DNA of 64,000 nucleotides from the NCBI RefSeq assembly GCF_021532275.1, contig NZ_JACBOT010000001.1:248001-312000 (forward strand), in the 5' to 3' direction. The stretch is from Brevibacterium sp. UCMA 11754 (lineage in GTDB: Bacteria > Actinomycetota > Actinomycetes > Actinomycetales > Brevibacteriaceae). This document shows, in pieces, positions 51,586 to 60,938 of this stretch (position 1 is the stretch's first letter; each line of letters opens with the position of its first letter). Under the pieces are notes generated by a model, which saw only the letters and a program-made list of their open reading frames with translations, was not told the DNA's origin and made no database searches. The translations under genes and the position numbers were made by a program.

Positions 51586-52557
51586 TCACACGGTCACCGT
51601 CAGCACTGTCTTAGACAGGTGGCCGTCGTCCATCTGCCGATGAACCTCCACAACGTCCTCGAGCGGGGCCGTGGCCGGAGCAGGCACATGAAGCTCCCCG
51701 GTCTCGATGAGCTCAGCCACGTATTCGAGCGCAACATGATCCGGTTCGACGATGACGTTCGTCCAGCGGACACCCGCCTGTGCGGCAACCGCGTCGAGGC
51801 CCTGTTGCTGCCCCGAGGGTACTCCGACGACGATCCCGTCCGGTTTGGTCAGTGGAACTGCGCGGAGGGCGAACTCTCCCCCGATGAGGTCGATGACGAT
51901 GTCGACATCACTGAGTCCTCCGGCACCGAGGTTGGGCTCGTCGAATTCCTCGCTCACATAGTCGATCACTCGGTCCACACCGAGAGACTCCAGATGTTTC
52001 AGTTTCTCCCCCGTTGCGTGACCGATGACAGTCGCGCCGAGCTTCTTCGCCATCTGCACGACATAGGTACCCACGGTGCCACCGCTGCCGAGGACGAGGA
52101 CGCTCTGCCCGCTGCGCACATCCGCAGCTTCGTGCACGATCTGGTACGCCGTCGTGGCAGGCAGAGGGATCGACGCAGCAGTCGCGGAATCCAGAGAATC
52201 GGGAATGCGCACGAGGTGGCGAGACGGTGAGGTCACAAATTCGGCATACCCGTTGGCCGGGTACGGAAAACGGGGCATCCCGAAGACGCGATCACCTAGT
52301 GCGAAGCGATTCACCCCATTGCCCAGGGCGGAGACCTCGCCGGCGATATCCCATCCGACGGTGACGGGGAATGCGCCCATGAGCTTTGCCACTGAAGCTC
52401 CGCCACGAGTCTTTCCGTCGACCGGGTTGACTCCCACATGGCTGACGCGCACCTGGACCTCGGTGGGAATGGGTTCGGGGATCGGTGCGTCGTGGATCAG
52501 GGTGAGGACTTCCGGCCCGCCGAATTCGTTCTGGACTACCGCACGCATCTTGCTCAT
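51586..52557 (-). CDS. Zinc-free MDR-type NADPH:quinone oxidoreductase
   Basis: Medium-chain dehydrogenase/reductase of 323 residues. GroES-like N-terminal domain with VSHVGVNPVDGKTRGG near residue 38, Rossmann segment SVLVLGSGGTVGTYVVQMAK near residue 144, and no structural or catalytic zinc cysteines. Relatives reduce quinones or enones with NADPH. The ATG at 52557 has GAGGAAAC just upstream. The same-strand hydratase follows, and the CPBP gene ends 110 bases upstream. Confidence 0.87.
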   Translation of the reverse strand: MSKMRAVVQNEFGGPEVLTLIHDAPIPEPIPTEVQVRVSHVGVNPVDGKTRGGASVAKLMGAFPVTVGWDIAGEVSALGNGVNRFALGDRVFGMPRFPYPANGYAEFVTSPSRHLVRIPDSLDSATAASIPLPATTAYQIVHEAADVRSGQSVLVLGSGGTVGTYVVQMAKKLGATVIGHATGEKLKHLESLGVDRVIDYVSEEFDEPNLGAGGLSDVDIVIDLIGGEFALRAVPLTKPDGIVVGVPSGQQQGLDAVAAQAGVRWTNVIVEPDHVALEYVAELIETGELHVPAPATAPLEDVVEVHRQMDDGHLSKTVLTVTV

Positions 52558-52667
52558 GTTTCCTCACGTCTGCTTCGCTCTGGCCTGCTGCAGTGACACA
52601 TCGAGGGCAGAGGATGGGGTCAGACATTGAGCATATCCCGCACATCGGCATCACTGGAGTTGACGTC

Positions 52668-53630
52668 TCACTCCTCGTCTCCGCGTTGGAACTTATCACT
52701 TGGGGTGTAAGCGGGGCCCGAGTTGCGTGTCCACCACCAGATGATCGCCGTGATGACCACGATGACGAGGGCGGGAAGCAGCTGGTAAGGCGTTCCGACC
52801 CCGGCGGATCGGTCTCCGATGGCCGCTCCGAAGTCAATCCTCAGGTAGAAGGCTGCAATGAAGCTCAGGGTGTTGAGCAAGGCGTGGAGGACGATTGCGA
52901 TCTCCAACCCACCCGTGCGCCAAGTAATGATGGACAAGCAGGTGAACAGAGTCAAGTACCAGGTGATGATGTACGGATCGGTGGATCCATGCATGGCGGT
53001 GAATGCCGCGCTGGTGACGACGATTCCGATGATCAACCCGAGGCGCCGGCTGTGCGTCCAGCCCCCGAGGATGCGGAAGACCAGTCCGCGGAAGCCGTAT
53101 TCCTCACCCGCCGCCTGCAGCGGAGTCAGGAGGAAGGTGATGAGGAACATTGCGATGAGATCCGCGTGCGACCAGGGGACTTCTTCGACTGGTCCCAGAA
53201 ATCCGATGGCGTTGACGATGAGCCACGCGGGACCGAACACCAGAAGCGATTTGCCGAGCAGGTCGAATCGGAACCGCAAGGACACGGAATGCAGCGATCC
53301 GGCTGGCACACCGTAGAGCCAGCGTTGGATGAGCATGCTCCACGGGATGAGAAGTGCGAGGCCGATCATGCTCCCGGCATGCCGGGCAGGCGTGTAGTCG
53401 GTTGGACTGTTTCCCAGCCCCGTGTCGATGACGGCGCTGAGCCAGTTGGTGGCGAGGGAGAAGAAGACCAGTCCTGCCAGCAGCAGCACGATCGCAAGGA
53501 TGCCGCGTCCTATGCGCCGATGGCGGCCGGCGAGGACTCGGTGATACTCCACTCCGCTGGGAATTGCGGAGAAGTCCTTCGGCTTCCCCTCAGGGCTGAG
53601 AAGCCAGACAGGCCTACTTGACGTCGTCAT
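52668..53630 (-). CDS. CPBP-family intramembrane glutamic endopeptidase
   Basis: Membrane protein of 320 residues with about eight hydrophobic segments. The CPBP/Abi active-site motifs are present: AAGEEYGFRGLVFRILGG near residue 180 (EExxxR), FTAMHGSTDP near residue 220 (FxxxH), and VLHALLNTLSF near residue 260. Members process membrane proteins or confer bacteriocin self-immunity. The start at 53630 (MTTSSRPVW) has AAGGAATCTC upstream; the longer frame crosses the operator region. Divergent from a TetR gene with a palindrome between, so TetR control is likely. Confidence 0.83.
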   Translation of the reverse strand: MTTSSRPVWLLSPEGKPKDFSAIPSGVEYHRVLAGRHRRIGRGILAIVLLLAGLVFFSLATNWLSAVIDTGLGNSPTDYTPARHAGSMIGLALLIPWSMLIQRWLYGVPAGSLHSVSLRFRFDLLGKSLLVFGPAWLIVNAIGFLGPVEEVPWSHADLIAMFLITFLLTPLQAAGEEYGFRGLVFRILGGWTHSRRLGLIIGIVVTSAAFTAMHGSTDPYIITWYLTLFTCLSIITWRTGGLEIAIVLHALLNTLSFIAAFYLRIDFGAAIGDRSAGVGTPYQLLPALVIVVITAIIWWWTRNSGPAYTPSDKFQRGDEE

Positions 53631-53670
53631 GAGATTCCTTCCACGGTGACCACCGGAATGCCCGCTGGGG

Positions 53671-53685
53671 CAATACAGTGTATTG
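53671..53685. promoter_or_regulatory. Palindrome, candidate TetR operator
   Basis: CAATACA-G-TGTATTG is a perfect 7+1+7 palindrome between the divergent CPBP and TetR genes, and GTGAC-N6-GTCAC (53686-53701) follows directly. Confidence 0.55.
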
Positions 53686-53740
53686 GTGACGTGATGGTCA
53701 CTAGCGTAAACTACTAATACGGCGTAATGGAAGGGGGATG

Positions 53741-54337
53741 ATGGAACTTCAGCCACCAGAGGGCATCGGCAGCAGAGACAAAATCCTGTGGGCTGCCGCG
53801 ACGATGCTCGGAGAAGAGCCCGGAGCGATGATGAGCGTGCGGGCAGTTGCCAAGCGGGCAGGAGTGAGCACGGGGTCGCTCCAACACCACTTCCCCACCA
53901 AACGTGCGCTGATGGATGAGGTGATCGCTCGGGTGTATGACCTGATCATTCCCGCAGACGCAATGCACGACACCTCAATACCTGCACGGGAGAGACTCGT
54001 GGCATGCCTGCAACGACTTCTCGTATCGGCCGGAGCCGATCCGCGAGACGCGTGGCGTGAGACCTTCGACCGATACATCGCAAACGAGCCCTCCGAAGAC
54101 GCCAGGGCACAGTACCTGGCCAGCGAACGAGAGCTTCACCGCCGCATCGAATACTGCCTGAATACCCTCGAAGACGAAGGCGCATTGCCGCCAGGTGACA
54201 ACGCTCGACGAGCCCGCATCCTCTTCACCTTCATCAACGGACTCTCGATCGCACAAGCACTGCCGTCTGACGACACGCATCTGCCCACCGAAATCGACGC
54301 GCTGTATGCGGTCTCAGATTGGGTCTTATCGCAATGA
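53741..54337 (+). CDS. TetR-family transcriptional regulator
   Basis: Regulator of 198 residues. The N-terminal HTH includes MSVRAVAKRAGVSTGSLQHH followed by FPTKRALMDEVIA (about residues 30-65), and the remainder is an all-helical ligand domain with no recognised ligand. GGAAGG lies 6 bases before the ATG at 53741; an adjacent ATG at 53738 is equally in frame. Divergent from the CPBP protease gene, probably controlling it and itself through the palindrome at 53671. Convergent with the alpha/beta hydrolase operon. Confidence 0.86.
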   Translation: MELQPPEGIGSRDKILWAAATMLGEEPGAMMSVRAVAKRAGVSTGSLQHHFPTKRALMDEVIARVYDLIIPADAMHDTSIPARERLVACLQRLLVSAGADPRDAWRETFDRYIANEPSEDARAQYLASERELHRRIEYCLNTLEDEGALPPGDNARRARILFTFINGLSIAQALPSDDTHLPTEIDALYAVSDWVLSQ

Positions 54338-54390
54338 CTATTTGGCGTTGGCGGCGCGGACACCTTCGATCGGCACCTGCCTGCCTGCAC

Positions 54391-55347
54391 CTATGAAGCC
54401 GAGTGCTCCCGCGCCAAAGCGATGGCCTCACTCGCGATCTCGCCGGGGTGCGATTCCGGGAGCCAATGGGATGCGCCTTCGAGGGGGACAAATCGGTATG
54501 GGCCTTCGACATACTCGGCGGTCAGCTCCGCAGTGGCGCGAGGGAAGGCAATGTCCTCACTGCCCCACACGAAGGTCGTCGGCACTGTGACTGGGGTGCT
54601 CGACAATCGAGCTCGGCCGTCCGCCGCCTGGTAGTACTTCAGCACCGAGTCCATTGCTCCAGGCTCGCTCAAGCGCGCTGCGTAGGAGGCCGCCATGTCA
54701 TCGGGTACGTCACCGGCGTAGAGATCGATGAGTCGTTCTCCACCGTTGCGCAGCAGAGTGCGGGCAACTCCGTCCGGATGGTCCTGGATCGAGCGCATGT
54801 ACTCCATGCGCTCGTACTGGTCCGGGTCCGCCTGCACCTGCTTGGCATGGGCGATCGGATGTGGAGTCGAGACGACGGTGTTCGTCAGCAGACGCTCTGG
54901 ATGGTTCGCGGCGTAATGCCATGCGACCATCCCACCCCAGTCGTGGCCGACGAGGTGGAAGCGACCCAGTCCCACCGAGCGTGAGTTCTCGTCGAGATCC
55001 GCGACCAGATGGGGCATCGTGTACTCGTCAACAGATTCCGGGCGCGCTCCCGGCGAATATCCTCGCTGGTCATAGGCGACCACGCTCATCCCCTGCTCGA
55101 GGAGCAGCGCGGCTGTCTTCTCCCAGCAGGAGGCGTATTCTGGCCACCCGTGCAACAGCAGCGCATCTCCCAGCTGCGGATCCGGACGAGCAGGTGTCGC
55201 CTGGAAACCGGCGAACTCCCCGCCCGAGGTGCTCACCGTCAGCGCTCGAGCATTCGCAACGAACGGCAGTTCGAGCAGGCGAGCGGCCACCGAAGCGCTG
55301 TCGAATGGAGCGCCAGTGCTGGTGGCAGGTGTCGTTGACGATGTCAC
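54391..55347 (-). CDS. Alpha/beta hydrolase, epoxide hydrolase-like
   Basis: Hydrolase of 318 residues. Oxyanion motif LLHGWPEYASCW near residue 64, YDQRGYSPGARP, nucleophile elbow VGHDWGGMVAWHYA near residue 132 with Asp as nucleophile, catalytic acid region VWGSEDIAFP, and His in EGASHWLPESHPGE. An Asp nucleophile with HGWP points to epoxide hydrolases or dehalogenases instead of Ser esterases. The GTG start at 55347 has TAGGAG 5 bases upstream. It is the last gene of the minus-strand acyl-CoA operon, 8 bases after the TetR stop. Confidence 0.85.
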   Translation of the reverse strand: MTSSTTPATSTGAPFDSASVAARLLELPFVANARALTVSTSGGEFAGFQATPARPDPQLGDALLLHGWPEYASCWEKTAALLLEQGMSVVAYDQRGYSPGARPESVDEYTMPHLVADLDENSRSVGLGRFHLVGHDWGGMVAWHYAANHPERLLTNTVVSTPHPIAHAKQVQADPDQYERMEYMRSIQDHPDGVARTLLRNGGERLIDLYAGDVPDDMAASYAARLSEPGAMDSVLKYYQAADGRARLSSTPVTVPTTFVWGSEDIAFPRATAELTAEYVEGPYRFVPLEGASHWLPESHPGEIASEAIALAREHSAS

Positions 55348-55355
55348 GGAGACTC

Positions 55356-56054
55356 CTAGGTCCGGCGGGAACCGTCGGCGGGGATGCCCAGAGCGTTGAC
55401 CCACAGCTTCGTTGCGGTCTCAACCAGGAGGTCGTCCGAGCCCCAGTCCGGTTCGTCCAATGCGTATTTGTAGTAGGCCATGCGCCCGACCATCAGCGAC
55501 AGTGCGCTTGCTGACATGACCGGGTCGAGACTCGGATCGGCGTAGCCCTCGGCCTGGAGCTTCTTCACCCATCGGCAGTTGCGTTCGGCGAAGGCCTTCC
55601 CCCGGTCCAACCGCAGGCGCCTGAACTTCGGGTCGATCGCTGCGACCTGCTCGAGCAGGAGCATGAGTTTGGCGTTGCGTTTGTAGGCGTCGACATAGGC
55701 CCGGTTGCCGGCCTCGAGTGACTCCACGACGGTGCGATCCGCGTGTTGTTCCTGCGGGGGCCCGGGGTGGAGCATGTCTTCTTGAGCCTCGTGCAGAACT
55801 GCGGCCAGAGCCTCTTCCTTGCTGTCGAAGTAGGTGTAGAAGGTGCCGGTGGAGCACCGGGCCTCCTTCGTGATGTCCGTCAGTCGCGAATCGATGTATC
55901 CATCGCGTTCGAAGACGGTGCGGGCGGCGGCCACCAGGGACGCGCGTGTGCGGACGCCTCGTGGGGTGGACGGGAGCTCGCGTGTCAGTGTGGGGTCGAC
56001 CAGCGTGGGGACGTCCTCTCCCTGTTTCTCGCCCTGTTCTTCAGTCTTCGCCAT
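55356..56054 (-). CDS. TetR-family transcriptional regulator
   Basis: Regulator of 232 residues. After a polar N-terminal stretch of about 30 residues, the HTH is SRLTDITKEARCSTGTFYTY followed by FDSKEEAL (about residues 58-85), and the C-terminal domain is helical (ADPSLDPVMSASALSLMVGR). The start at 56054 (MAKTEEQ) is preferred over an upstream TTG. It lies 53 bases after the phosphotransferase gene and directly before the hydrolase. It probably represses the acyl-CoA operon in response to an acyl-CoA or lipid ligand (inference). Confidence 0.86.
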   Translation of the reverse strand: MAKTEEQGEKQGEDVPTLVDPTLTRELPSTPRGVRTRASLVAAARTVFERDGYIDSRLTDITKEARCSTGTFYTYFDSKEEALAAVLHEAQEDMLHPGPPQEQHADRTVVESLEAGNRAYVDAYKRNAKLMLLLEQVAAIDPKFRRLRLDRGKAFAERNCRWVKKLQAEGYADPSLDPVMSASALSLMVGRMAYYKYALDEPDWGSDDLLVETATKLWVNALGIPADGSRRT

Positions 56055-56106
56055 GGTCAGCCCATCATACAATCCGGCGAGGCACCGACGACCGGCACCG
56101 AGGCGG

Positions 56107-57132
56107 TCATGAACCCAGTCCGTTCTCTCTGGCTACGTCCCACCCATGGTCGATCAGCGCTTGTATGTTCTCGGGTGTGACGGGGACTCCGGCGGCGTTC
56201 TCAGGGTTGTCGAGGACCCTGCGATAGACCCCCTCGGCGATGATGGCGACCTTCCACACTCCCAACACATGCCAGAATCCCAATGCCTGCCCATCGCGCC
56301 CCAAGGCGCGCAGATACTCTTTCGCCATCTCCGCCCGCGTGGGGAAGCCGTCCAGCGCAGAGGCGGCGAACATTCCGCCGGGCATCTCACCGGCCTGTGT
56401 CCAATACGCGAGTGCGCTGCCCATATCGGCCAGCGGATCTCCCAGGGTCGAGAGCTCCCAATCCAGGACGGCTCGGATGTCGCCCGTGCCCTCATCGATG
56501 ATGACGTTGCGGATATGGAAGTCGCCATGGACCAGTGCGATCGCGTCAGGGTCCGGAACGGTGTCGCGGAGCAGCTCGGTCAGCGCGTCGAGGTCGGGTC
56601 TGGCCTGAGTTCTGCTCTCCTCCAGCTGTCGGCTCCACCGTTTGAGCTGCCTCGGCGCGTACGGCTTTGTCGACGCCAGATCGCCGAGCCCGACGGCGTC
56701 GATGTCGACCGCGTGGATCTTCGCCAGTGTCCGTGCCAGGTCGAGGCCGAGCCTGCGGCGCACCTCAGGGGTGAGCGACCGGGCGGTGTCCTCATCATCG
56801 ACGACCGTGCCCTCGACATGGGCCATGAGAAAGACGGGGACGTCGGCAACGGCTAGATCCGTGCACACTCCGATGGTGTCGGGGACCGGCACTCCTGTTC
56901 CCTGCAGCGCGGACATGATCCGGTGTTCGCGGGTGACATCGTGGGCCGAGGCCAGCAGCCGCCCCAGCGGGGGCCGACGCGCGATCCATGACCCTCCGGC
57001 CTCGTCGTCGATGCGGTACGTGAGATTCGACTGCCCGTAGCCGACTCGAGTACCCGTCAGCGCACCGACGACGCTCTCCCCCGCCTCGCGCATCCAGGCG
57101 GCGAGCGCCCTCAGGTCGAGTTCGACACTCAT
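56107..57132 (-). CDS. APH/ACAD10-like phosphotransferase
   Basis: Kinase-fold protein of 341 residues of the aminoglycoside phosphotransferase family, close to the ACAD10/11-associated type. Motifs: [11 protein letters not shown] near residue 31 (nucleotide loop), [11 protein letters not shown], the Brenner motif [13 protein letters not shown] near residue 199, and metal-site [16 protein letters not shown] near residue 219. It overlaps the ACAD gene by 4 bases. Such pairs are known to phosphorylate 4-hydroxyacyl-CoAs before conversion by an ACAD partner. An antibiotic-resistance role is unlikely in this context. Confidence 0.86.
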   Translation of the reverse strand: MSVELDLRALAAWMREAGESVVGALTGTRVGYGQSNLTYRIDDEAGGSWIARRPPLGRLLASAHDVTREHRIMSALQGTGVPVPDTIGVCTDLAVADVPVFLMAHVEGTVVDDEDTARSLTPEVRRRLGLDLARTLAKIHAVDIDAVGLGDLASTKPYAPRQLKRWSRQLEESRTQARPDLDALTELLRDTVPDPDAIALVHGDFHIRNVIIDEGTGDIRAVLDWELSTLGDPLADMGSALAYWTQAGEMPGGMFAASALDGFPTRAEMAKEYLRALGRDGQALGFWHVLGVWKVAIIAEGVYRRVLDNPENAAGVPVTPENIQALIDHGWDVARENGLGS

Positions 57133-58352
57133 CCGGCTTCCCGGGCCGTCTTCCGGTGGCGCAGTTCTCGCCGGGCGATCGAGCGCTTATGCACCTCGTC
57201 GGGCCCGTCAGCCAATCGCAGTGTGCGCAGGTGCGCGTAGAAGCCGGCCAGCGGGAAGTCATCCGTGACGCCGCCGCCGCCGTGAACCTGGATGGCCCGG
57301 TCGATGATCGTCAGCGCCATCTCGGGAGCCTTGACCTTGATGGCCGCGATCTCCGTCGCCGCTTCCCTGTTGCCAACGGTGTCCATCATCCAGGCTGCCT
57401 TGAGCACGAGGAGGCGGGTGGCTTCGATCTCAATGCGCGCCTCAGCGATCCAGTCCTGGATGTTGGCACGGTCGGCGACGGGCTGTCCGAAGGTGACTCT
57501 CTGCTGGGCTCGATCGATCATGAGTTCGAGTGAGCGTTCTGCCATGCCGATCGTGCGCATGCAGTGGTGGATGCGCCCGGGTCCCAGGCGGGCCTGGCTG
57601 ATGGCGAACCCGTCGCCCTCGCCGGAGAGCAGCGCGGTCTTCGGCACCCGGACGTTTTCGAAGAGGATCTCTGCGTGTCCTTCCCGGTCCATGTATCCGA
57701 ACACCGGCAGTCCGCGGACCACGGTGATGCCAGGGGTGTCCTTCGGCACGACGAGCATCGACTGCTGGCGGTGGGTCTCCGCGTTCGGGTCGGTCTTGCC
57801 CATCACGATGAAGACCTTGCAGTTGGCGTGCAGCGCGTTCGAGGCGAACCATTTCCGGCCGTTGAGGACGTAGTCGTCGCCGTCGGAGGTGATGCTCATT
57901 TCGATGTTCGTCGCATCGGAGCTGGCGACCTCGGGTTCTGTCATGCAGAAGGCGGAGGCGATCTCCCCGGCCAGCAGCGGTTTGAGCCATTTCTCCTTGT
58001 GCTCATCGGTGCCGAAGAGTGCGAGGACTTCCATATTCCCGGTGTCCGGTGCGTTGCAGTTGATGGCTTCGGGCGCGATCTCCGGGCTGCGGCCCGTGAT
58101 CTCAGCGAGGTGTGCGTACTGCAGGTTCGTCAGTCCCGCACCCCACCCTTCGTAGGGCAGGAACAGGTTCCACAGTCCCTGCCCCTTCGCCTCCCGTTTG
58201 AGGTCGTCGAGGATCGGCGGGTGGAAGTTCGGGTCACCGGACTCCGCGCGCTGGCGGTGGTAGACGGGCTCGGCCGGGTAGACGTATTCGTCCATGAAGG
58301 CATTGAGTCTGGTCTGATAGTCAAGGGTGGTCTCATCGGGTGCGAAATCCAT
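57129..58352 (-). CDS. Acyl-CoA dehydrogenase, ACAD11-like
   Basis: FAD-dependent enzyme of 407 residues. It has [20 protein letters not shown] near residue 133 (flavin/substrate loop), [40 protein letters not shown] near residue 254, [16 protein letters not shown], and [19 protein letters not shown] near residue 362. The pattern fits the ACAD10/11 subgroup that pairs with APH-like kinases and acts on hydroxylated or branched acyl-CoAs. Co-translated with the downstream phosphotransferase; MDR, SDR and MaoC genes precede it. Confidence 0.9.
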   Translation of the reverse strand: MDFAPDETTLDYQTRLNAFMDEYVYPAEPVYHRQRAESGDPNFHPPILDDLKREAKGQGLWNLFLPYEGWGAGLTNLQYAHLAEITGRSPEIAPEAINCNAPDTGNMEVLALFGTDEHKEKWLKPLLAGEIASAFCMTEPEVASSDATNIEMSITSDGDDYVLNGRKWFASNALHANCKVFIVMGKTDPNAETHRQQSMLVVPKDTPGITVVRGLPVFGYMDREGHAEILFENVRVPKTALLSGEGDGFAISQARLGPGRIHHCMRTIGMAERSLELMIDRAQQRVTFGQPVADRANIQDWIAEARIEIEATRLLVLKAAWMMDTVGNREAATEIAAIKVKAPEMALTIIDRAIQVHGGGGVTDDFPLAGFYAHLRTLRLADGPDEVHKRSIARRELRHRKTAREAG

Positions 58353-58451
58353 GGTTCCTGCTTTCTGGTGGGTTCGTATGAGTGGATCAGAATTCTCAAG
58401 GGCGCCGAGGTTGTGCGTGCGGGTGCTTGCCCATCGCGCGCAGGCGCAGGC

Positions 58452-59453
58452 TCAGGTGCCCGTCGCGGCTGTTGCGCTGCCATCGCCGTTGACGTCGAGG
58501 AGCACCTTGCCCCGCACGGAGCGGGAGTCGATAATCTCCAGTGCCTCACCAGCTCGATGCAAGGGCAGGACCGTGTGGATCGCGGGGTCGAGCTCCCCGG
58601 CAGACAGGTGAGGCCACAGGGACTCCCACTGCTGGGCCACCATCTTGGGCCGGCCCGCCAATGCCGCTCCCCAGCCCACGCCCGCGACGGAGATGTTGCC
58701 CAGCAGCAGCCGGTTGACCTTGACCTCGGGGATCTGGCCCGCGGTGAAGCCCAGGACCAGGAGCGTGCCGAAGGTCGTCAGGCACCGCAGTGAATCAGTG
58801 AAGCGATCGCCTCCCACCGGGTCTGCGACCAGGTCGACTCCGCGCGGGTAGATCTCTTTGACTTCCGTCTTGAAACCATCGGCGAAGACCACATGCTGAG
58901 CGCCGAGGTCGGCCACCATGTCCGCCTTCTCCTGGGTGGAGACGACGGCGACGACCTCTGCACCGTAGGCGAGTGCGACCTGAACCAGGGCACTGCCGAG
59001 TCCGCCGGCGGCCCCGTGGATGAGGACGCGCTGTCCCTTCTCGAGTCTCCCCCGCACCCGCAGAGCGAAGTCCGCCGTCAGCAGGTTCATCGGCATTCCC
59101 GCTCCAGACGCCAGTGACACTGACTCCGGCAGGGGCAGGACGCTCGCGGCGGGAACTGCCATGACCTCGGCGTAGGCGCCGGTGCCGGCAACGCCGACGA
59201 CTCGGTCACCGACGGACAGGCCGGTGACATCCGCCCCCAGTTCGCGGACCGTTCCGGCCACCTCGGAGCCCATTGTGTAGGGCAGCGGCGGCTGCATCTG
59301 ATATTGGCCGCGCGATTGCAGCAGTTCGGGGAATGTCACTCCTGCATAGGCGACGTCGACGAGCACCGTGCCTGGGTCGGCCGTGGGTGCCTCGACGTCT
59401 GCGAGCGCGAGCGAACTCGGCCCGTCGGTGGCGCTCAGCTGTACTGCCTTCAT
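58452..59453 (-). CDS. MDR-type quinone oxidoreductase-like enzyme
   Basis: Medium-chain reductase of 333 residues without zinc ligands. GroES-like N-terminus (VDVAYAGVTFPELLQSRGQY near residue 32), PYTMGSEVAGTVRELG, and Rossmann loop VLIHGAAGGLGSALVQVAL near residue 143. Enoyl-CoA or enone reduction with NADPH is a reasonable expectation. Placed between the SDR and ACAD genes on the minus strand with 29- and 99-base gaps, so part of one operon. Confidence 0.87.
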   Translation of the reverse strand: MKAVQLSATDGPSSLALADVEAPTADPGTVLVDVAYAGVTFPELLQSRGQYQMQPPLPYTMGSEVAGTVRELGADVTGLSVGDRVVGVAGTGAYAEVMAVPAASVLPLPESVSLASGAGMPMNLLTADFALRVRGRLEKGQRVLIHGAAGGLGSALVQVALAYGAEVVAVVSTQEKADMVADLGAQHVVFADGFKTEVKEIYPRGVDLVADPVGGDRFTDSLRCLTTFGTLLVLGFTAGQIPEVKVNRLLLGNISVAGVGWGAALAGRPKMVAQQWESLWPHLSAGELDPAIHTVLPLHRAGEALEIIDSRSVRGKVLLDVNGDGSATAATGT

Positions 59454-59482
59454 TATCTTCGTTCTTCCTTGTCCGTTGTGTC

Positions 59483-60265
59483 TCAGAATCCCGTCGAGGC
59501 GACGACACCGCCGTCGACGGCGATCGTCTCCCCGACCACATAGTCACCGGCGCGCGATGCCAGGTAGGCCGCGGCTCCGGCCATGTCCTCGGGGCGGCCG
59601 ATTCTGCCTGCGGGGATGCGTGTCTGAACGTCGTCGCCGTGGTCGCGGGCGTCCTTGTTCATCCGTGAGGGGAATGCTCCGGGTGCGATCGCGCTGACGA
59701 TCACGCCCTCGGGTGCGAGCTGTGCGGCCAGTCGCTTGGTCAGATGGATGACTCCGGCCTTGCTCGCGTGGTAGCTGTAGGTCTCGTTCGGGTTCGTCCT
59801 GATGCCGTCGATGGAGGCGATGTTGATGACCTTGGCCAGATGGTCCCCACCGGCGGCCGCCGAACGCAGCTCGGGTGTGAGTTTCTGGGTGAGGAAGAAC
59901 AGGGCCTTGAGGTTGAGGTCCATGACCTTGTCCCAGCCGTGTTCCGGGAACTCGTCGAACGGTGCGCCCCAGGCGGCTCCGGCGTTGTTGACGAGGATGT
60001 CCAGGCTCGATTCGTGCTCACGCAGTCGGGACACGACGGATTCGAGTCCCTCCGGTGTCGAGATGTCCCCGGGGAGGGAGACGCAGGTGCCCTGCTGGGA
60101 CAGCTCGGCGGCCGTCGCATCGCATTCTTCGGCCTTGCGAGCCGTGATGTAGACGCGCACGCCGAGCTGGACGAAGCCCTCTGCGATCATGCGACCGATT
60201 CCGCGCGAACCACCGGTGATGAGCGCGCAGCGTCCGTCGAGATCGAACAGTGTTGACATGTTCAT
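59483..60265 (-). CDS. Short-chain dehydrogenase/reductase
   Basis: SDR enzyme of 260 residues with the cofactor motif ALITGGSRGIGRMIAEGF near residue 14, DILVNNAGAAWG near residue 87, active-site SIDG followed by YSYHASKAGVIHL near residue 160, and a normal C-terminus (GETIAVDGGVVASTGF). Expected to act as a 3-hydroxyacyl-CoA-type dehydrogenase given its MaoC partner. The start overlaps the MaoC stop by 4 bases, and AGGAAT lies 4 bases upstream of the ATG. Confidence 0.9.
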   Translation of the reverse strand: MNMSTLFDLDGRCALITGGSRGIGRMIAEGFVQLGVRVYITARKAEECDATAAELSQQGTCVSLPGDISTPEGLESVVSRLREHESSLDILVNNAGAAWGAPFDEFPEHGWDKVMDLNLKALFFLTQKLTPELRSAAAGGDHLAKVINIASIDGIRTNPNETYSYHASKAGVIHLTKRLAAQLAPEGVIVSAIAPGAFPSRMNKDARDHGDDVQTRIPAGRIGRPEDMAGAAAYLASRAGDYVVGETIAVDGGVVASTGF

Positions 60266-60771
60266 GCTGATTCCTTTGCTCGGGCCGACGACTCGACATC
60301 GGCTCCGTGTTCGGTGAAGTACCCGATCGATTCGGCCACACAGACGGGTTTGCCGATCCCCTCGGCCTCGAAGACCTGTGTCGTCGTGATCTGGGCAGAT
60401 CCGGGCTGACGTCGCTCCACCTCGGTGACGGTGGCATGCATGCGCACCCGCGAGCCCACCGGTCGCGGACTCGGGAAGCGCACCTTCCCATACCCGTAGT
60501 TGAGGCTGTGGGCGAAGCCGTCGAAGGCCATGAGCTCCTCCATGAAAGCCGGACCGAGCGAGAGGGTGAACAGGCCGTGGCCGATCGTTCCCGCGAACGG
60601 TCCCTTCGCCGCCCGCTCCTCGTCGACGTGGATCCACTGGTGGTCGTTCGTCAGGTCGGCGAAGGTGTTGATGTCGTCCTGGACGAGCACATGCCACCCG
60701 GTGGGGCCGAGTTCCTGACCGACGAGTGCCTCGAGGTCGGCGATCGAGGTGGGACGGATGGGAGTTGTCAT
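60262..60771 (-). CDS. MaoC-like (R)-enoyl-CoA hydratase
   Basis: Hot-dog-fold hydratase of 169 residues. The hydratase-2 motif FADLTNDHQWIHVDEERA lies near residue 37 with catalytic Asp and His, followed by GTIGHGLFTLSLG near residue 61 and NYGYGKVRFPSPRPVGSRV. It adds water to an enoyl-CoA, giving the 3-hydroxyacyl-CoA for the co-translated SDR. It is the first gene of the minus-strand operon that runs to 54391, and diverges from the phosphotriesterase-family gene across a 167-base promoter region. Confidence 0.9.
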   Translation of the reverse strand: MTTPIRPTSIADLEALVGQELGPTGWHVLVQDDINTFADLTNDHQWIHVDEERAAKGPFAGTIGHGLFTLSLGPAFMEELMAFDGFAHSLNYGYGKVRFPSPRPVGSRVRMHATVTEVERRQPGSAQITTTQVFEAEGIGKPVCVAESIGYFTEHGADVESSARAKESA

Positions 60772-60938
60772 TGTCTGCCTTTCGGTGGGCGCCGCACAGT
60801 GCAGGCGAAGGACCTCGAAGCCAAACTTGAAATTGACTTCATATTCGATAACGTAAGACTAGCCGCGTGAGCACCGTCACTTCAAGTGGCTGTGGTTTCC
60901 GCCGCACGGCCGCTCGACGAAAGCGAAGGAGCAGCACC

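Noticed and set aside
52593..53621. A 342-codon plus-strand open frame opposite the CPBP gene.
   Set aside because: Rich in Asp/Glu/Gly without a domain; it is the antisense shadow of a well-supported membrane protease gene.
56107..57132. Aminoglycoside resistance gene.
   Set aside because: The APH fold is present, but the gene is co-translated with an ACAD inside an acyl-CoA operon, matching the ACAD10/11-type kinases.
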